A DNA stretch of 64,000 nucleotides from Paenibacillus sp. PL2-23 (GTDB lineage: Bacteria; Bacillota; Bacilli; Paenibacillales; Paenibacillaceae): assembly GCF_040834005.1 (NCBI RefSeq), contig NZ_CP162129.1, forward strand, positions 2,566,001-2,630,000, written 5' to 3'. The position numbers were made by a program, and so were the translations under genes. Shown here in pieces: positions 16,750 through 26,287 of this stretch; the first letter of the stretch is position 1, and the number at the start of each line of letters is the position of its first letter. A model generated the notes under the pieces. The model had not been told where the DNA came from and searched no databases. It saw only the letters and a program-made list of their open reading frames with translations.

Positions 16750-18660
16750 ATGCTGGCAACGTCTACTCTTTTCGGACTATCCGAAGAGGATATTTACTTG
16801 TTCAATCAAGGCTCTTCGTATCACAGCTACCGATTTATGGGCGCGCATCCTATGAAATTCGAGGGCAGATTCGGCGTACGCTTCGCCGTATGGGCTCCGA
16901 ATGCGCGGGAGGTTCGTGTCATCGGCGCCTTCAACGACTGGGATGGGTCCGCTCACCGCATGCTGCCTATCGGCACGACCGGCGTGCATGCGCTGTTTAT
17001 CCCCCGGCTGAAGCAAGGCGAGCTGTACAAATACGAGATCGTCGCCGAGGACGGCTCGGTTATACGCAAGGCCGATCCATATGCATTCTTCTCGGAAAGA
17101 CGCCCTGGCACGGCCTCCATTGTGACCAAGCTGAATGGGCACAAGTGGAAGGACGCCAAGTGGATGCGCTGGAAGAAAAAAAACGCGTCCTATCATCGTC
17201 CTCTGCTTATTTATGAGGTTCATGCCGGATCATGGAAGATTAAAGGCAAGGAAGATTTTTATACATACGACGAGCTGGCGGATGAATTGATCCCCTACGT
17301 CGTCGAAATGGGATATTCCCATATCGAGCTTATGCCCCTTGCAGAGCATCCGCTCGACCAGTCCTGGGGCTATCAGGTAACGGGCTTCTTCAGCCCTACC
17401 AGCCGTTACGGGGATCCGAGCGGACTTAAGCGGTTCGTCGACAGCTGCCATCAAGCCGGCTTGGGCGTTATTCTCGACTGGGTGCCCGGCCATTTCTGCA
17501 AGGATGATCACGGCCTTCGCCGCTTTGACGGCACTCCCCTGTTCGAGAGCTCCGATCCCAATCGGGCCGAGCTTCCGCTGTGGGGCACGCTGGCCTTCGA
17601 TTTCTCTCGCAGAGAGGTGCTAAGCTTCCTGATCTCCAACGCAATGTACTGGATGGACGTCTTCCATATGGACGGCTTCCGGGTTGACGCCGTTGCCAAT
17701 ATGATTAATCTCCACATGGATAAGCCCGAGCATATGCGAGCTTACAACGAGCTCGGCGGCAAGGAAAACCTAGACGCCCTGCGCTTCCTCAAAGCCTTAA
17801 ACGAAACCTTGTTTCGATATTACCCCGACATCTTGATGATCGCAGAGGATTCCTCCGCCTGGCCCGCCGTTACTTCGCCTACCTATCAGGGAGGCCTTGG
17901 CTTCAACTTCAAATGGAATATGGGTTGGATGAATGATTTGCTTCGCTACATGAAGCTTGAACCTAATGACAGGCAACATCACCATCATCTGCTTACTTTT
18001 TCGCTATTTTACGCCTTCTCTGAAAACTATGTGCTGCCCCTGTCGCACGACGAGGTTGTACACGGCAAACGTTCCTTGCTGAACAAGCTGCCAGGCACCT
18101 ATGAGGATAAATTCCATCAGCTGCGGCTGCTCTACGGCTATTGGATGGCCCACCCCGGCAAAAAGCTGCTGTTCATGGGCGGGGAGTGGGGGCAATTCGA
18201 CGAATGGAAAGACGCCGACATGCTGGACTGGATGGTTCTGGAGTATGAATCCCACCAGCGCATGCACACCTTCGTGCGAGAGCTGAACCACATGTACAAG
18301 GAAACGCCGTCGCTATGGGAGAGGGATCGGGATCCCGAAGGCTTCCAATGGATCGACGTTCATAATGCGCAGCAATGCGTCATATCCTTTATCCGTCGCG
18401 GTCGATCAAGCTTCACCGTCACCATCGCGAACTTCTCCTCGCACGATTATCGCGATTATCGCGTTGGAGTTCCCGAGCCTGGACGCTATGCCCCTCTCAT
18501 CCATACCGCAGACGCGCGTTTCGGGGGCAGTCTGGAGAACGCGGCAAAGACCTGCTTCACCAGTGACGACATCAAGTGGCATGGCCTGAGTCAAAGCATC
18601 TCGATTCATCTCCCCCCCTACACCTTACTGCTGCTGACCTGCTTGGGGGATACACAATAA
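16750..18660 (+). CDS. glgB: 1,4-alpha-glucan branching enzyme
   Basis: Introduces alpha-1,6 branches into glycogen. 636 residues: an N-terminal CBM48 domain ([23 protein letters not shown]), a GH13 catalytic barrel with nucleophile Asp in [13 protein letters not shown], acid/base Glu in ILMIAEDSS and the third carboxylate in [12 protein letters not shown], and a C-terminal beta domain. The ATG at 16750 has GAGGTG about 10 bases upstream; longer in-frame starts at 16651 and 16705 are less well placed. It is the first gene of the glycogen operon, 16 bp before glgC. Confidence 0.95.
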   Translation: MLATSTLFGLSEEDIYLFNQGSSYHSYRFMGAHPMKFEGRFGVRFAVWAPNAREVRVIGAFNDWDGSAHRMLPIGTTGVHALFIPRLKQGELYKYEIVAEDGSVIRKADPYAFFSERRPGTASIVTKLNGHKWKDAKWMRWKKKNASYHRPLLIYEVHAGSWKIKGKEDFYTYDELADELIPYVVEMGYSHIELMPLAEHPLDQSWGYQVTGFFSPTSRYGDPSGLKRFVDSCHQAGLGVILDWVPGHFCKDDHGLRRFDGTPLFESSDPNRAELPLWGTLAFDFSRREVLSFLISNAMYWMDVFHMDGFRVDAVANMINLHMDKPEHMRAYNELGGKENLDALRFLKALNETLFRYYPDILMIAEDSSAWPAVTSPTYQGGLGFNFKWNMGWMNDLLRYMKLEPNDRQHHHHLLTFSLFYAFSENYVLPLSHDEVVHGKRSLLNKLPGTYEDKFHQLRLLYGYWMAHPGKKLLFMGGEWGQFDEWKDADMLDWMVLEYESHQRMHTFVRELNHMYKETPSLWERDRDPEGFQWIDVHNAQQCVISFIRRGRSSFTVTIANFSSHDYRDYRVGVPEPGRYAPLIHTADARFGGSLENAAKTCFTSDDIKWHGLSQSISIHLPPYTLLLLTCLGDTQ

Positions 18661-18676
18661 CAAGGAGTTGGTGTCC

Positions 18677-19843
18677 ATGGGCCGTAAAGAAATGATAGCT
18701 ATGCTGCTCGCAGGCGGCGAAGGAAAACGATTGGGCGTATTGACAAGAGACCTGGCCAAGCCGGCCGTCTACTTCGGAGGGAAATATCGCATCATTGATT
18801 TTACGCTTAGCAATTGCGCGCATTCCGGCATCGATACGGTCGGCGTGCTTACGCAATACCAGCCGCTTGAGCTCAATCGCTATCTTGGCATCGGCAGTCC
18901 ATGGGGACTGGACCGCAGAGACGGCGGCATGGCGATTCTGCCGCCTTACGTCAAGCAGAAGGGCGGTGTCTGGTACAAGGGCACAGCAAACGCCATCTAT
19001 CAAAACATGGCGTTTATTGAACGCTACAATCCGGAATACGTGCTTGTGATATCCGGCGATCACATCTATAAGATGGATTACGAGCTGATGCTGAATCATC
19101 ATAAGCAATGCGGAGCGGATGTCACGATCGCGGGCATTGAGGTGGATTGGAAGGAAGCCAGCCGCTTCGGCGTTATGCACGTCGACGATGAGGACCGAAT
19201 TACCGCGTTCGAGGAGAAGCCAAAAAACCCAACCAGCAACATTGCCTCGATGGGCGTCTACATATTCACCTGGCGAGCGCTGCAAAAATATTTGATCTAC
19301 GATGAAGCCAATCGGAATTCCAGCCATGACTTCGGCAAGGATGTTATTCCGGCGATGATGCGGGATGGACTCCGCATGCATGCCTATTCCTTCAAGGGTT
19401 ATTGGAAGGATGTCGGCACCATCGAATCGCTGTGGGAGGCCAATATGGATCTGCTCGCTGACGAGCCAGCGCTGTCCCTGTATGATCCGGAATGGCGCAT
19501 CTACTCCGTAAGCGCGAACAGACCGGCTCAGCTGACAACGGATACGGCGGAGGTGACATCCTCGCTGGTGACGGAGGGCTGCATTGTCGAGGGCATCGTC
19601 GACAAGTCGGTGCTGTTCTCAGGGGTGCACTCGGAGATCGGCAGCCTCGTGACGGAATCCGTCATTATGCCGAACGTTCGGATTGGAGCTGGAGCCCAAA
19701 TTCATAGGGCCATTATCGGAGAAGGGGCAGTTATTCAAGCCGGCGCGACGATCGGAGATCCCCATTCCGATGCCATCACCGTTGTTGCCGTTGATCAATT
19801 TGTTGCCGTCGATCATCAACTACTGGAGGTGGAGCCGTCATGA
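18677..19843 (+). CDS. glgC: Glucose-1-phosphate adenylyltransferase, catalytic subunit
   Basis: Makes ADP-glucose from ATP and glucose-1-phosphate, the committed step of glycogen synthesis. 388 residues with nucleotidyltransferase motif [35 protein letters not shown] at the N-terminus, [11 protein letters not shown] (metal-binding Asp), FEEKP and a C-terminal left-handed beta-helix. AAGGAG lies 10 bases before the ATG at 18677. The stop overlaps the glgD start by 4 bases, matching the GlgC/GlgD heteromer known from Bacillus and Geobacillus. Confidence 0.95.
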   Translation: MGRKEMIAMLLAGGEGKRLGVLTRDLAKPAVYFGGKYRIIDFTLSNCAHSGIDTVGVLTQYQPLELNRYLGIGSPWGLDRRDGGMAILPPYVKQKGGVWYKGTANAIYQNMAFIERYNPEYVLVISGDHIYKMDYELMLNHHKQCGADVTIAGIEVDWKEASRFGVMHVDDEDRITAFEEKPKNPTSNIASMGVYIFTWRALQKYLIYDEANRNSSHDFGKDVIPAMMRDGLRMHAYSFKGYWKDVGTIESLWEANMDLLADEPALSLYDPEWRIYSVSANRPAQLTTDTAEVTSSLVTEGCIVEGIVDKSVLFSGVHSEIGSLVTESVIMPNVRIGAGAQIHRAIIGEGAVIQAGATIGDPHSDAITVVAVDQFVAVDHQLLEVEPS

Positions 19844-20952
19844 AGCATAACGTCCTTGGTGTCATTAATCTCATTCACGAAACCGACGAGCTGGAACGCC
19901 TGACGCAAAGCCGCTGCCTGGCGACAGTGCCCTTCGGCGCCAGATACCGCCTCATTGATTTTGCGCTGTCGAGTATGGTGAATTCCGGCATCAACAAGGT
20001 GGCGGTGTTCGCTCACACCAAATACCGCTCCTTGATGGATCATCTGGGCTCCGGCAAGCACTGGGACCTGCAGCATCGGCAAAGCGGCTTGTTTATTCTG
20101 CCGCCCGCAACGGACGACATTCAGGAGATCAGCCGCGGCGACCTGTATCACTTCTATCAGCACCGGGATTATTTCCAGCGTTCCTCGCTGGAATACGTGG
20201 TGATCACTCGCAGTCATATGGTGTGCAATGTGGACTTCGACGATGTGATCCGCTGCCATAGAGAGCAGGGCTCCGATATTACGGTCGTGTGCAAGAGGGA
20301 GCCGAACCATACGCATGGCAAAGCCCGCAAGGTCAGAATGGACAGCGACGGAAGGATTACGGCGATCCAGGACCACTTCGGAAGAATGATCAGCGACGTG
20401 ATATCCATGGAGATGTACGTGATGCGCAAGGAGCTGCTGATGGAGCTGGTCGAGACTTCGCTGGCGCAAGGCCAGGATCATCTTGTGCGTCATGCGATAT
20501 TTTCCAGGCTTGGGGAGCTTCAGGTGCGAGGCTATATGTACGATGGGTATCTCGGCGTCGTTAACACGATTCCCAGCTACTTCGAGCACAGCATGAGACT
20601 GCTGGAGCCGGCGGTATGGAAGGAGCTGTTCTTCAAGCCGGGCCTTATCTATACCAAGGTTAAGGATGAGCCTCCGACAAGGTATTCCACCACCTCCAAG
20701 GTGACCAATTCCATGATCGCGAACGGCTGCCGGATTGAGGGAACAGTCGTGAACAGCATTCTGTTCAGGGGTGTGCATGTCGAGAAGGGCGCTATAGTCA
20801 AAGACAGCATTATTATGCAGAATGGCCATGTCGGCGAGAACAGCTTTGTCTACAACAGCGTGCTGGACAAAGACGTTGTCGTGGAGGGCGATCGGGATAT
20901 TCGGGGCGCGGCGGGCGCACCGTTCCTCGCCGGCAAGAGGAAAATTATCTAG
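19840..20952 (+). CDS. glgD: Glucose-1-phosphate adenylyltransferase, GlgD subunit
   Basis: 370-residue regulatory paralogue of GlgC. It keeps the fold ([23 protein letters not shown]) but lacks the catalytic GGxGxRL loop; the N-terminus reads [43 protein letters not shown] precedes the ATG at 19840, which overlaps the glgC stop (ATGA). The stop codon TAG at 20950-20952 is formed by a TA target dinucleotide plus the first base of the MITE-like element that follows, so the insertion lies at the very end of the coding sequence without altering the protein. Confidence 0.93.
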   Translation: MKHNVLGVINLIHETDELERLTQSRCLATVPFGARYRLIDFALSSMVNSGINKVAVFAHTKYRSLMDHLGSGKHWDLQHRQSGLFILPPATDDIQEISRGDLYHFYQHRDYFQRSSLEYVVITRSHMVCNVDFDDVIRCHREQGSDITVVCKREPNHTHGKARKVRMDSDGRITAIQDHFGRMISDVISMEMYVMRKELLMELVETSLAQGQDHLVRHAIFSRLGELQVRGYMYDGYLGVVNTIPSYFEHSMRLLEPAVWKELFFKPGLIYTKVKDEPPTRYSTTSKVTNSMIANGCRIEGTVVNSILFRGVHVEKGAIVKDSIIMQNGHVGENSFVYNSVLDKDVVVEGDRDIRGAAGAPFLAGKRKII

Positions 20953-21113
20953 GGCGTGTCTGAAAACCCGTTCAGTGGCACCTTTCACCGCCTTTTCGCC
21001 CCCTGCTTCGTTCCGTTTGCTTGACGTACCCCCGGGTACGCCTTCACAAACGCGCCTTGCATGGAACAAAAATTCGGCAAAATTTGCTGCCCTCAGAGTT
21101 CTCAGACACACCC
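20952..21113. mobile_element. MITE-like element with terminal inverted repeats and TA target duplication
   Basis: 162 bp bounded by GGGCGTGTCTGAAAAC at the left and the inverse of GGGTGTGTCTGAGAAC at the right (14 of 16 match), flanked on each side by TA (20950-20951 and 21114-21115), the duplication expected of IS630/Tc1-mariner or some IS5-group transposases. There is no coding capacity. The interior carries the palindrome-like GTACCCCCGGGTAC. It sits between glgD and glgA and splits an otherwise compact operon by about 220 bp. Confidence 0.65.
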
Positions 21114-21170
21114 TAATAGAGAATCGGCGTATAAGCCGTAAGCAAGAATTGGATAGGAGGCTGGAGATCA

Positions 21171-22634
21171 ATGAATATACTGTTCGCAACCTCAGAAGCG
21201 GTGCCGCTGGCGAAGACGGGAGGTCTCGCCGATGTGGCCGGGGCGCTGCCCAAAGCGCTGAATGGGAGGGGAGCCGATGTCAGAGTCGTGCTGCCCAAAT
21301 ACGAAGAAATTGCGGAAGCCTACATCGGGGAATTTCAATTATTGGCGGAGTTTCAAGTCAGCTTCGGCTGGCGCAACCAGTATTGCGGCCTGCTGGCCGC
21401 CCGAATTGACGGCGTCATGTATTATTTGATCGACAACGAATTTTATTTCCGCAGGAGAGGTCTTTACGGCTACGGCGACGATGCGGAGCGCTTCGTGTTC
21501 TTCTGCTTTGCGGTGATGGAGGCTGTTCGTTATATGGGCTTCCATCCCAGCATTGTGCACTGCCATGATTGGCAGACCGGACTTATTCCATTTCTACTGC
21601 GCACCCGTTACGCCTTCGATCCGGCCTGGGCTTATACGAAATCCGTATTTACCATCCATAATCTGAAATATCAAGGCATCTTCGGCATGGAGCTTATGAA
21701 GGAGCTTACGGGCGCGGGCGATGATATGTTTGTTCCGGACAAGCTGGAATACCACGGCGCAGCCAGCTGCATGAAAGGCGGGCTGGTGTACGCGGACAAG
21801 CTGACCACGGTTAGTCCCACCTATGCCAGCGAGATTCAAACCGCTTATTTCGGCGAGGGGCTGGACGAGCTGCTCCGATTCCGTTCAGGAGATCTGGTCG
21901 GCATCGTCAACGGCATCGACACGGAGCTATTCGATCCTATGAATGATGCGGCGCTTCACACGCCTTATCGCGGCTCCTTGTCACGCAAGCGCAAGAACAA
22001 AACGGATCTGCAGAGGGAGATGGGACTGCCGGAAGCGGCGGATGTGCCGCTGATCGGGATCGTATCCCGATTGGTGGAGCAGAAGGGCTTCGACCTCATC
22101 GCGGCGACGCTGGATGAGCTGCTGCAGGACGAGGTTCAGCTGATCGTATTGGGCGCCGGCGAATGGCAATACGAGGAGCTGTTCCGGAGCGCGGCCTCCA
22201 GGTATCCGGATAAAGCAGCCATGTGGCTGGGCTACAGCGATCGGATGGCCAGACGCATCTACGCGGGCTGCGACATGTTCGCAATGCCCTCCAAATTCGA
22301 GCCTTGCGGGCTGAGCCAATTAATAGCGTTAAGATATCGAACCGTGCCGATTGTAAGAGAAACCGGCGGCCTGCGGGATACTGTTCAGCCATTCAATGAA
22401 TATACTGGTGAAGGGAACGGCTTCAGCTTCGCCAATTATAACGCGCATGAATATTTGGATACGGTGAGGAAAGCGATCGCTGCCTATAGGCGGGAGGAGG
22501 TATGGAAGCGGATCGTCGAGAACGGAGCGCGGGCGGATTATAGCTGGAGCAGCTCCGCCAAAGCTTATATGGACGTTTACTCGCAATTGTTGTCTGATCG
22601 AAAGGAGAGCGAACCATGGCCCGTCATCTCGTAA
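21171..22634 (+). CDS. glgA: Glycogen synthase
   Basis: GT5 ADP-glucose-dependent alpha-1,4-glucan synthase, 487 residues, the usual length. The N-terminal ADP-glucose-binding motif is SEAVPLAKTGGLADVAGALPKAL (KTGGL), with the DWQTGLIP segment near residue 130 and the C-terminal nucleotide-binding domain containing GIVSRLVEQKGFDLI and the catalytic PSKFEPCGLSQLIALRYRTVPIV. TAGGAGGCTGGAGATCA precedes the ATG. It ends 19 bases inside the next gene. Confidence 0.96.
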   Translation: MNILFATSEAVPLAKTGGLADVAGALPKALNGRGADVRVVLPKYEEIAEAYIGEFQLLAEFQVSFGWRNQYCGLLAARIDGVMYYLIDNEFYFRRRGLYGYGDDAERFVFFCFAVMEAVRYMGFHPSIVHCHDWQTGLIPFLLRTRYAFDPAWAYTKSVFTIHNLKYQGIFGMELMKELTGAGDDMFVPDKLEYHGAASCMKGGLVYADKLTTVSPTYASEIQTAYFGEGLDELLRFRSGDLVGIVNGIDTELFDPMNDAALHTPYRGSLSRKRKNKTDLQREMGLPEAADVPLIGIVSRLVEQKGFDLIAATLDELLQDEVQLIVLGAGEWQYEELFRSAASRYPDKAAMWLGYSDRMARRIYAGCDMFAMPSKFEPCGLSQLIALRYRTVPIVRETGGLRDTVQPFNEYTGEGNGFSFANYNAHEYLDTVRKAIAAYRREEVWKRIVENGARADYSWSSSAKAYMDVYSQLLSDRKESEPWPVIS

Positions 22635-24583
22635 TCGGCAATGGCAAGATGCTGCTTAATCTCGACCAGCACTGCTATATCCGCGATATTTATTATCCCT
22701 TTGTTGGTCAGCTCAATCATGTAGGAGGGCACTATTGCCGCTTCGGTATATGGGTAGAGGGTGTATTCTCGTGGCTGGATGAGCCGGAATGGCGATTCGA
22801 GCTGGATTATATCGACGATTCTATGGTGACCAACATAACGGCCAGGCATGAGAGGCTTGGAATAGAGCTGTCCATGAACGACGGCATTCATCAACGGGAA
22901 TGTATCTATATCAAGCGGGTAGTGGTTCATAACCACTTCCGCGACGCCCGCGAAATTCGTCTTTTTTTCCATCAGGATCTGATGATTGAGGGCTCCGAGG
23001 TCGGGGATACGGCCGTGTATTATCCCGATAATCATACGCTGTATCATTACAAGCGGTCGAATTACTTTATGTTCAACGGCTCCTCCGACGAAGGCGGCAT
23101 GATGCAATATTCCACCGGGATCAAGCGATTCCAATCGGCAGAAGGGACATGGCGCGACGCGGAGGACGGCGTGCTGATGGGCAATACGATTGCCCAAGGC
23201 TCCGTCGACAGCACGATCAGCTTCCGCTCGCGGATTGAGCCGCATGGGGAGAAGACGTTCTATTACTGGATGTCGATCGGCAAAAACCTGGAGGAGGTCA
23301 AGGAGCTCGATCATTACGTGCAGGAGAGCCACCCGGAGAAGCTGCTCAGCCGAATGGTCGTCTATTGGAATCATTGGCTGCGCAGAGCCGAAACGGATCT
23401 CGGCGATCTGCCTCCGCAGGTTGTGAAGCTGTTCCGTCAAAGCCTGCTGCTCGTCCGTACGCAGGTGGACGAACGAGGCGCGATTCTGGCGGCGAACGAT
23501 ACGGATATTCTGCAATATAATCGCGACCATTACAGCTATATGTGGCCCCGAGACGGCGCATTGATCGCCGAAGCGATGTCTATGGCGGGCTATCAAAGCG
23601 TCATTGCGCCATTCTTCCATTTCTGCGCGACCGCGCTGGCGCCTGACGGCTATCTGTATCACAAATATAATCCGGACGGAACGGTCGGCTCCAGCTGGCA
23701 TCCGTATATTGTTCAGGGCAGCAAGCGATTGCCGATTCAGGAGGATGAGACCGCGCTGGTGTTGTTCGCGCTGTGGAAGGATTATACCCGCAACGGCGTC
23801 ATCGAGCTTCCGCAATCGCTCTACAGCAATCTGATTCGCAAATCCGCATCATTCCTGAGCGAATATATGGAGCCCGCGTTGTCGCTGCCGAAGCCGAGCT
23901 ATGACCTGTGGGAGGAGCGCTACGGAATCTGGACGTATACAGCGGCTTCCGTCTACGGCGGTCTTATGGCTGCAGCGTTCTTCACGGATTTATTCGGCGA
24001 TTATGAACGAAGCGATCATTACAAGAGTGTGGCTGGCGTGATCAAGCAGGGGATGCTGACGCATCTGTGGGATGAGGAAGCGGGGAGATTCGCTCGCGGA
24101 CTGATTCAGAAGGACAATCGCTGGGTAAAGGATATGACGCTGGAGAGCAGCATGTTCGGCGTATGGGAATTCGGCGTGCTGCCGGTTGACGATTACCGAG
24201 TGGCCAGTACGATGAATGCCATCAAGGAAGGGCTGCGGGTCAAAACGGAGATCGGCGGCATCGCCAGGTATACGAATGATTATTACTTCCAGCAGACAGG
24301 CGATATCGACAAAGTGCCTGGCAATCCATGGATTATATGTACACTGTGGGTCGCCAATTTCGAGATTGACTCCGCTAAGTCACTGGCGGATCTGGAAGGG
24401 CCCAAGCGGACGCTTGAATGGGTAGCGAAGCACGCGCTCCAGAGCGGCATGCTGCCAGAGCAGCTGAATCCCTATGACGGAGCTCCGTTGTCTGTCGCGC
24501 CGCTTACGTGGTCGCATGCGACAATCGTGCAGAGCGTATGCAAATACGCGGCGAAATACCGGGAGCTTAGCCGCGAGGCATAG
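22616..24583 (+). CDS. Glycoside hydrolase family 15 protein (glucoamylase/trehalase-like)
   Basis: 655-residue GH15 enzyme: an N-terminal beta-supersandwich (LVIGNGKMLLNLDQHCYIRDIYYPFVGQ) and an (alpha/alpha)6 barrel from about residue 270 with DHYSYMWPRDGALIAEAM, the likely acid Glu in LPIQEDETALVLFALW and the C-terminal APLTWSHATIV region. No signal peptide is seen, so it should be cytoplasmic and could release glucose from glycogen (inference). It occupies the position of glgP in the B. subtilis operon. AAAGGAGAGC precedes the ATG at 22616, inside the end of glgA. Confidence 0.9.
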   Translation: MARHLVIGNGKMLLNLDQHCYIRDIYYPFVGQLNHVGGHYCRFGIWVEGVFSWLDEPEWRFELDYIDDSMVTNITARHERLGIELSMNDGIHQRECIYIKRVVVHNHFRDAREIRLFFHQDLMIEGSEVGDTAVYYPDNHTLYHYKRSNYFMFNGSSDEGGMMQYSTGIKRFQSAEGTWRDAEDGVLMGNTIAQGSVDSTISFRSRIEPHGEKTFYYWMSIGKNLEEVKELDHYVQESHPEKLLSRMVVYWNHWLRRAETDLGDLPPQVVKLFRQSLLLVRTQVDERGAILAANDTDILQYNRDHYSYMWPRDGALIAEAMSMAGYQSVIAPFFHFCATALAPDGYLYHKYNPDGTVGSSWHPYIVQGSKRLPIQEDETALVLFALWKDYTRNGVIELPQSLYSNLIRKSASFLSEYMEPALSLPKPSYDLWEERYGIWTYTAASVYGGLMAAAFFTDLFGDYERSDHYKSVAGVIKQGMLTHLWDEEAGRFARGLIQKDNRWVKDMTLESSMFGVWEFGVLPVDDYRVASTMNAIKEGLRVKTEIGGIARYTNDYYFQQTGDIDKVPGNPWIICTLWVANFEIDSAKSLADLEGPKRTLEWVAKHALQSGMLPEQLNPYDGAPLSVAPLTWSHATIVQSVCKYAAKYRELSREA

Positions 24584-24594
24584 ACTGGAGAGAA

Positions 24595-24650
24595 ACAAAG
24601 GCTGCTTGCAGCCGCGGTATTTGCCGCGGATGCAGGCAGCCTTTGTTAAA
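24595..24650. terminator. Bidirectional intrinsic terminator between GH15 and gerPE
   Basis: Outer stem ACAAAGGCTGC / GCAGCCTTTGT with a second inner GC stem (CCGCGG / CCGCGG). T-rich flanks lie on both sides, so it can end the glycogen operon on the plus strand and the gerP operon on the minus strand. Confidence 0.85.
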
Positions 24651-24690
24651 ATTTAAGAAGGTATAAGTGTTCTCTATACTGGGCTTATAT
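24641..24690 (-). repeat. 3'-end repeat element, copy 1 (behind gerPE)
   Basis: Read on the minus strand this begins ATATAAGCCCAGTATAGAGA and runs directly into the terminator stem at 24595-24646. It matches copy 2 (36154) at 43 of 50 positions by hand alignment, and shares CCCAGTATAGAGAA with copy 3 (41924). It lies 14 bases behind the gerPE stop, in the gene's orientation. Confidence 0.8.
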
Positions 24691-24704
24691 TAAGCTTCCA
24701 TTCT

Positions 24705-25160
24705 TCACTTTATAGCGTCATCGGGAAGAGGAGCAGGCTGCTGCTTTGGAAATTGGCGAATGTGCTTAATACGGGAGTCGCCGCCTACCAGTCTGCTGTT
24801 GCCCAGTTGAACGCTGGCTGCACTGCCCGCCGCGATGATTCGGATATAGCCGACCCGGATGCAAGGCTCGGCATGGCTGAAGGCCGCTGGCATATCCTCC
24901 TCATCAGCCGTAGGATCTACTAGGATCGCATAGGGCTTGCTGAAGATGGAATACGATTCGAAATAGACATTGCCGGCCTCCGTATGATCCTCTTTGCGCT
25001 GAACGGCAAGCGCCCTGAGTGTTGCGCGCGTCTCTCCTCGGTCCCCGATCTGTATCGCCGCTGAGGAGGCGGCGCTGATTATGCATAATGCTCCCACCTG
25101 AGAGGTGCGATACGGATAAGCGGCGTCAGAGAGTCTGGACACTTGACTCTCCAATCGCAT
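24705..25160 (-). CDS. gerPE: Spore germination protein GerPE
   Basis: 151 residues. It follows the GerPE pattern: an N-terminal segment with ISAASSAAIQIGDRGETRATLRALAVQR and a C-terminal repeat-like segment VGYIRIIAAGSAASVQLGNSRLVGGDSRIKHIRQF, the S/A-x-x-Q-I/L-G-D/N motif typical of GerP proteins. GerP proteins help germinants pass the spore coat. It overlaps gerPD by 35 bases and is the last gene of the operon; a repeat element and terminator follow. Confidence 0.85.
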   Translation of the reverse strand: MRLESQVSRLSDAAYPYRTSQVGALCIISAASSAAIQIGDRGETRATLRALAVQRKEDHTEAGNVYFESYSIFSKPYAILVDPTADEEDMPAAFSHAEPCIRVGYIRIIAAGSAASVQLGNSRLVGGDSRIKHIRQFPKQQPAPLPDDAIK

Positions 25161-25356
25161 CGTCTGCGCCCTCAGGCGTCGGGAATGGGGCGAGAGGTCC
25201 TACGATGACAGACTCCGGGGGCGTGTCGAACATCGAATTTAATTGGATGCGGTCTGTATCGCCGATTTGAAGCATGGAAGCGCTGGAAACGCCCAGCACT
25301 TCAATTTGACCTACGGCTAACGTGTGATTCGTTACATGAAGCTGAATGGCAGGCAT
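25126..25356 (-). CDS. gerPD: Spore germination protein GerPD
   Basis: 76 residues beginning MPAIQLHVTNHTLAVGQIEVLGVSSASMLQIGDTDRIQLNSMFDTPPES; the VGxIxVLGVSSAS-LQIGD core is characteristic of GerPD. The C-terminal tail is longer than in B. subtilis. It begins 6 bases behind the gerPC stop and overlaps gerPE. Predicted spore coat-associated protein needed for germinant permeation. Confidence 0.87.
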   Translation of the reverse strand: MPAIQLHVTNHTLAVGQIEVLGVSSASMLQIGDTDRIQLNSMFDTPPESVIVGPLAPFPTPEGADDAIGESSVQTL

Positions 25357-25362
25357 CTATCG

Positions 25363-26040
25363 TTAACCTCCTATATCCGCATTGCCTTGCTTGAGCCTCT
25401 TCATATAGGCGCTGATGGCCGCTTCTGCGTCTCTTCTTGTCTTGTCATAGATGCGGTTCGCAATCAGATCGGGGTACAGCGCGGCGGAATCCTGAGCGCT
25501 TGCTTGCGAAGCTTGCATATAATATTGAATCCGCGACGGCATCTGCTTGCGGATGTCTTCGACGATGATTCTGCGATGATAGGGATCCAGAGGAAGCTCC
25601 AGCTCCTGCTCATGGTTTAATATAAGCCCATGAGCCTCGGAGTCCAGGAAGCTGTTCAGCCTGGCCAGCACGTCCTGGAACGGAGCGCCTGGCTGGCTCT
25701 GGACCGCATTGGCGGCAGGGTACACGTTGCCTTGGCCCAGCGAGAGCTGTCCAACGCTGTCCATCGCTTCCCCCTGTTCGTTTTTTTCCACAGCATCAAG
25801 CTCGGGGGCGGACATGCCGATATTCAGCGTGCCCTCCAGCTTCTCGACCTTCAGCTGATCGAAATGATATTGGATGTTCTCAATCGTATATTTCGGTTTC
25901 TCTTCCAGCTTCTTCAGACGCGCGGTGAGCTCAACGACCGTCTCCTCCAGAGCGGCGATACGGTTATCCTGGGCCTGAAGCTTCTGCTGCACCTGATAAG
26001 ACCATACCTCCCAGGGGGATAGCTGGCTGTCGTCCTTCAT
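25363..26040 (-). CDS. gerPC: Spore germination protein GerPC
   Basis: 225 residues from the ATG at 26040 (MKDDSQLSPWEVWSYQVQQKLQ). A heptad-rich coiled coil (IAALEETVVELTARLKKLEEKP) precedes YTIENIQYHFDQLKVEKLEGTLNIGMSAPELDAVE, the GerPC signature. The C-terminal helical part is variable. GAGAGGAGCGTGACAGG precedes this start; the open frame continues to 26241 but that extension overlaps gerPB and is not GerPC-like. Confidence 0.9.
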   Translation of the reverse strand: MKDDSQLSPWEVWSYQVQQKLQAQDNRIAALEETVVELTARLKKLEEKPKYTIENIQYHFDQLKVEKLEGTLNIGMSAPELDAVEKNEQGEAMDSVGQLSLGQGNVYPAANAVQSQPGAPFQDVLARLNSFLDSEAHGLILNHEQELELPLDPYHRRIIVEDIRKQMPSRIQYYMQASQASAQDSAALYPDLIANRIYDKTRRDAEAAISAYMKRLKQGNADIGG

Positions 26041-26080
26041 CCTGTCACGCTCCTCTCGTTCGCCGGAGACTTGCCCGGTG

Positions 26081-26287
26081 CTATGCGGGGTTAGGCAGAG
26101 GCACGAAGGACAGCGGGTTATCCTCTCCCGTAAGCTCGGGAGCAGGACCCGTGAAGCCTCCCGTATTATACAGCTGCGATAAGGAGCGAATCGAGCCGGC
26201 GCTGCCGACCTGCAGAACTGAGCTGTTCGCCACGCTGTCAACCCGCAATTGCTTGATTGTGATGGTCTGATAAATGGTCAGGCTCAT
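26081..26287 (-). CDS. gerPB: Spore germination protein GerPB
   Basis: 68 residues, MSLTIYQTITIKQLRVDSVANSSVLQVGSAGSIRSLSQLYNTGGFTGPAP, matching GerPB (I-x-x-L-R-V-D-S-V-x-x-S-S-V-L-Q-V-G-S). Its start overlaps the gerPA stop by 4 bases (ATGA), so translation is coupled. Part of the spore-coat permeation operon. Confidence 0.9.
   Translation of the reverse strand: MSLTIYQTITIKQLRVDSVANSSVLQVGSAGSIRSLSQLYNTGGFTGPAPELTGEDNPLSFVPLPNPA

Noticed and set aside
19816..21189. 457-codon minus-strand open frame across glgD and the MITE
   Set aside because: It is fully antisense to glgD and reads through the non-coding element; its composition (His/Arg/Leu-rich) is the usual mirror of GC-biased codons and no motif is visible.
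22577..23815. 412-codon minus-strand frame opposite the GH15 gene
   Set aside because: Antisense shadow of a well-supported GH15 enzyme; no start context and no recognisable domain.
24641..24690. 3' element considered as a promoter because of TATACT/TATAGA boxes
   Set aside because: No -35 hexamer at 16-18 bp in any copy on either strand, and in each copy the sequence runs directly into a terminator.
26041..26241. N-terminal extension of GerPC to 26241
   Set aside because: It would overlap most of gerPB, has no ribosome binding site and is unlike GerPC; the start at 26040 fits the family.
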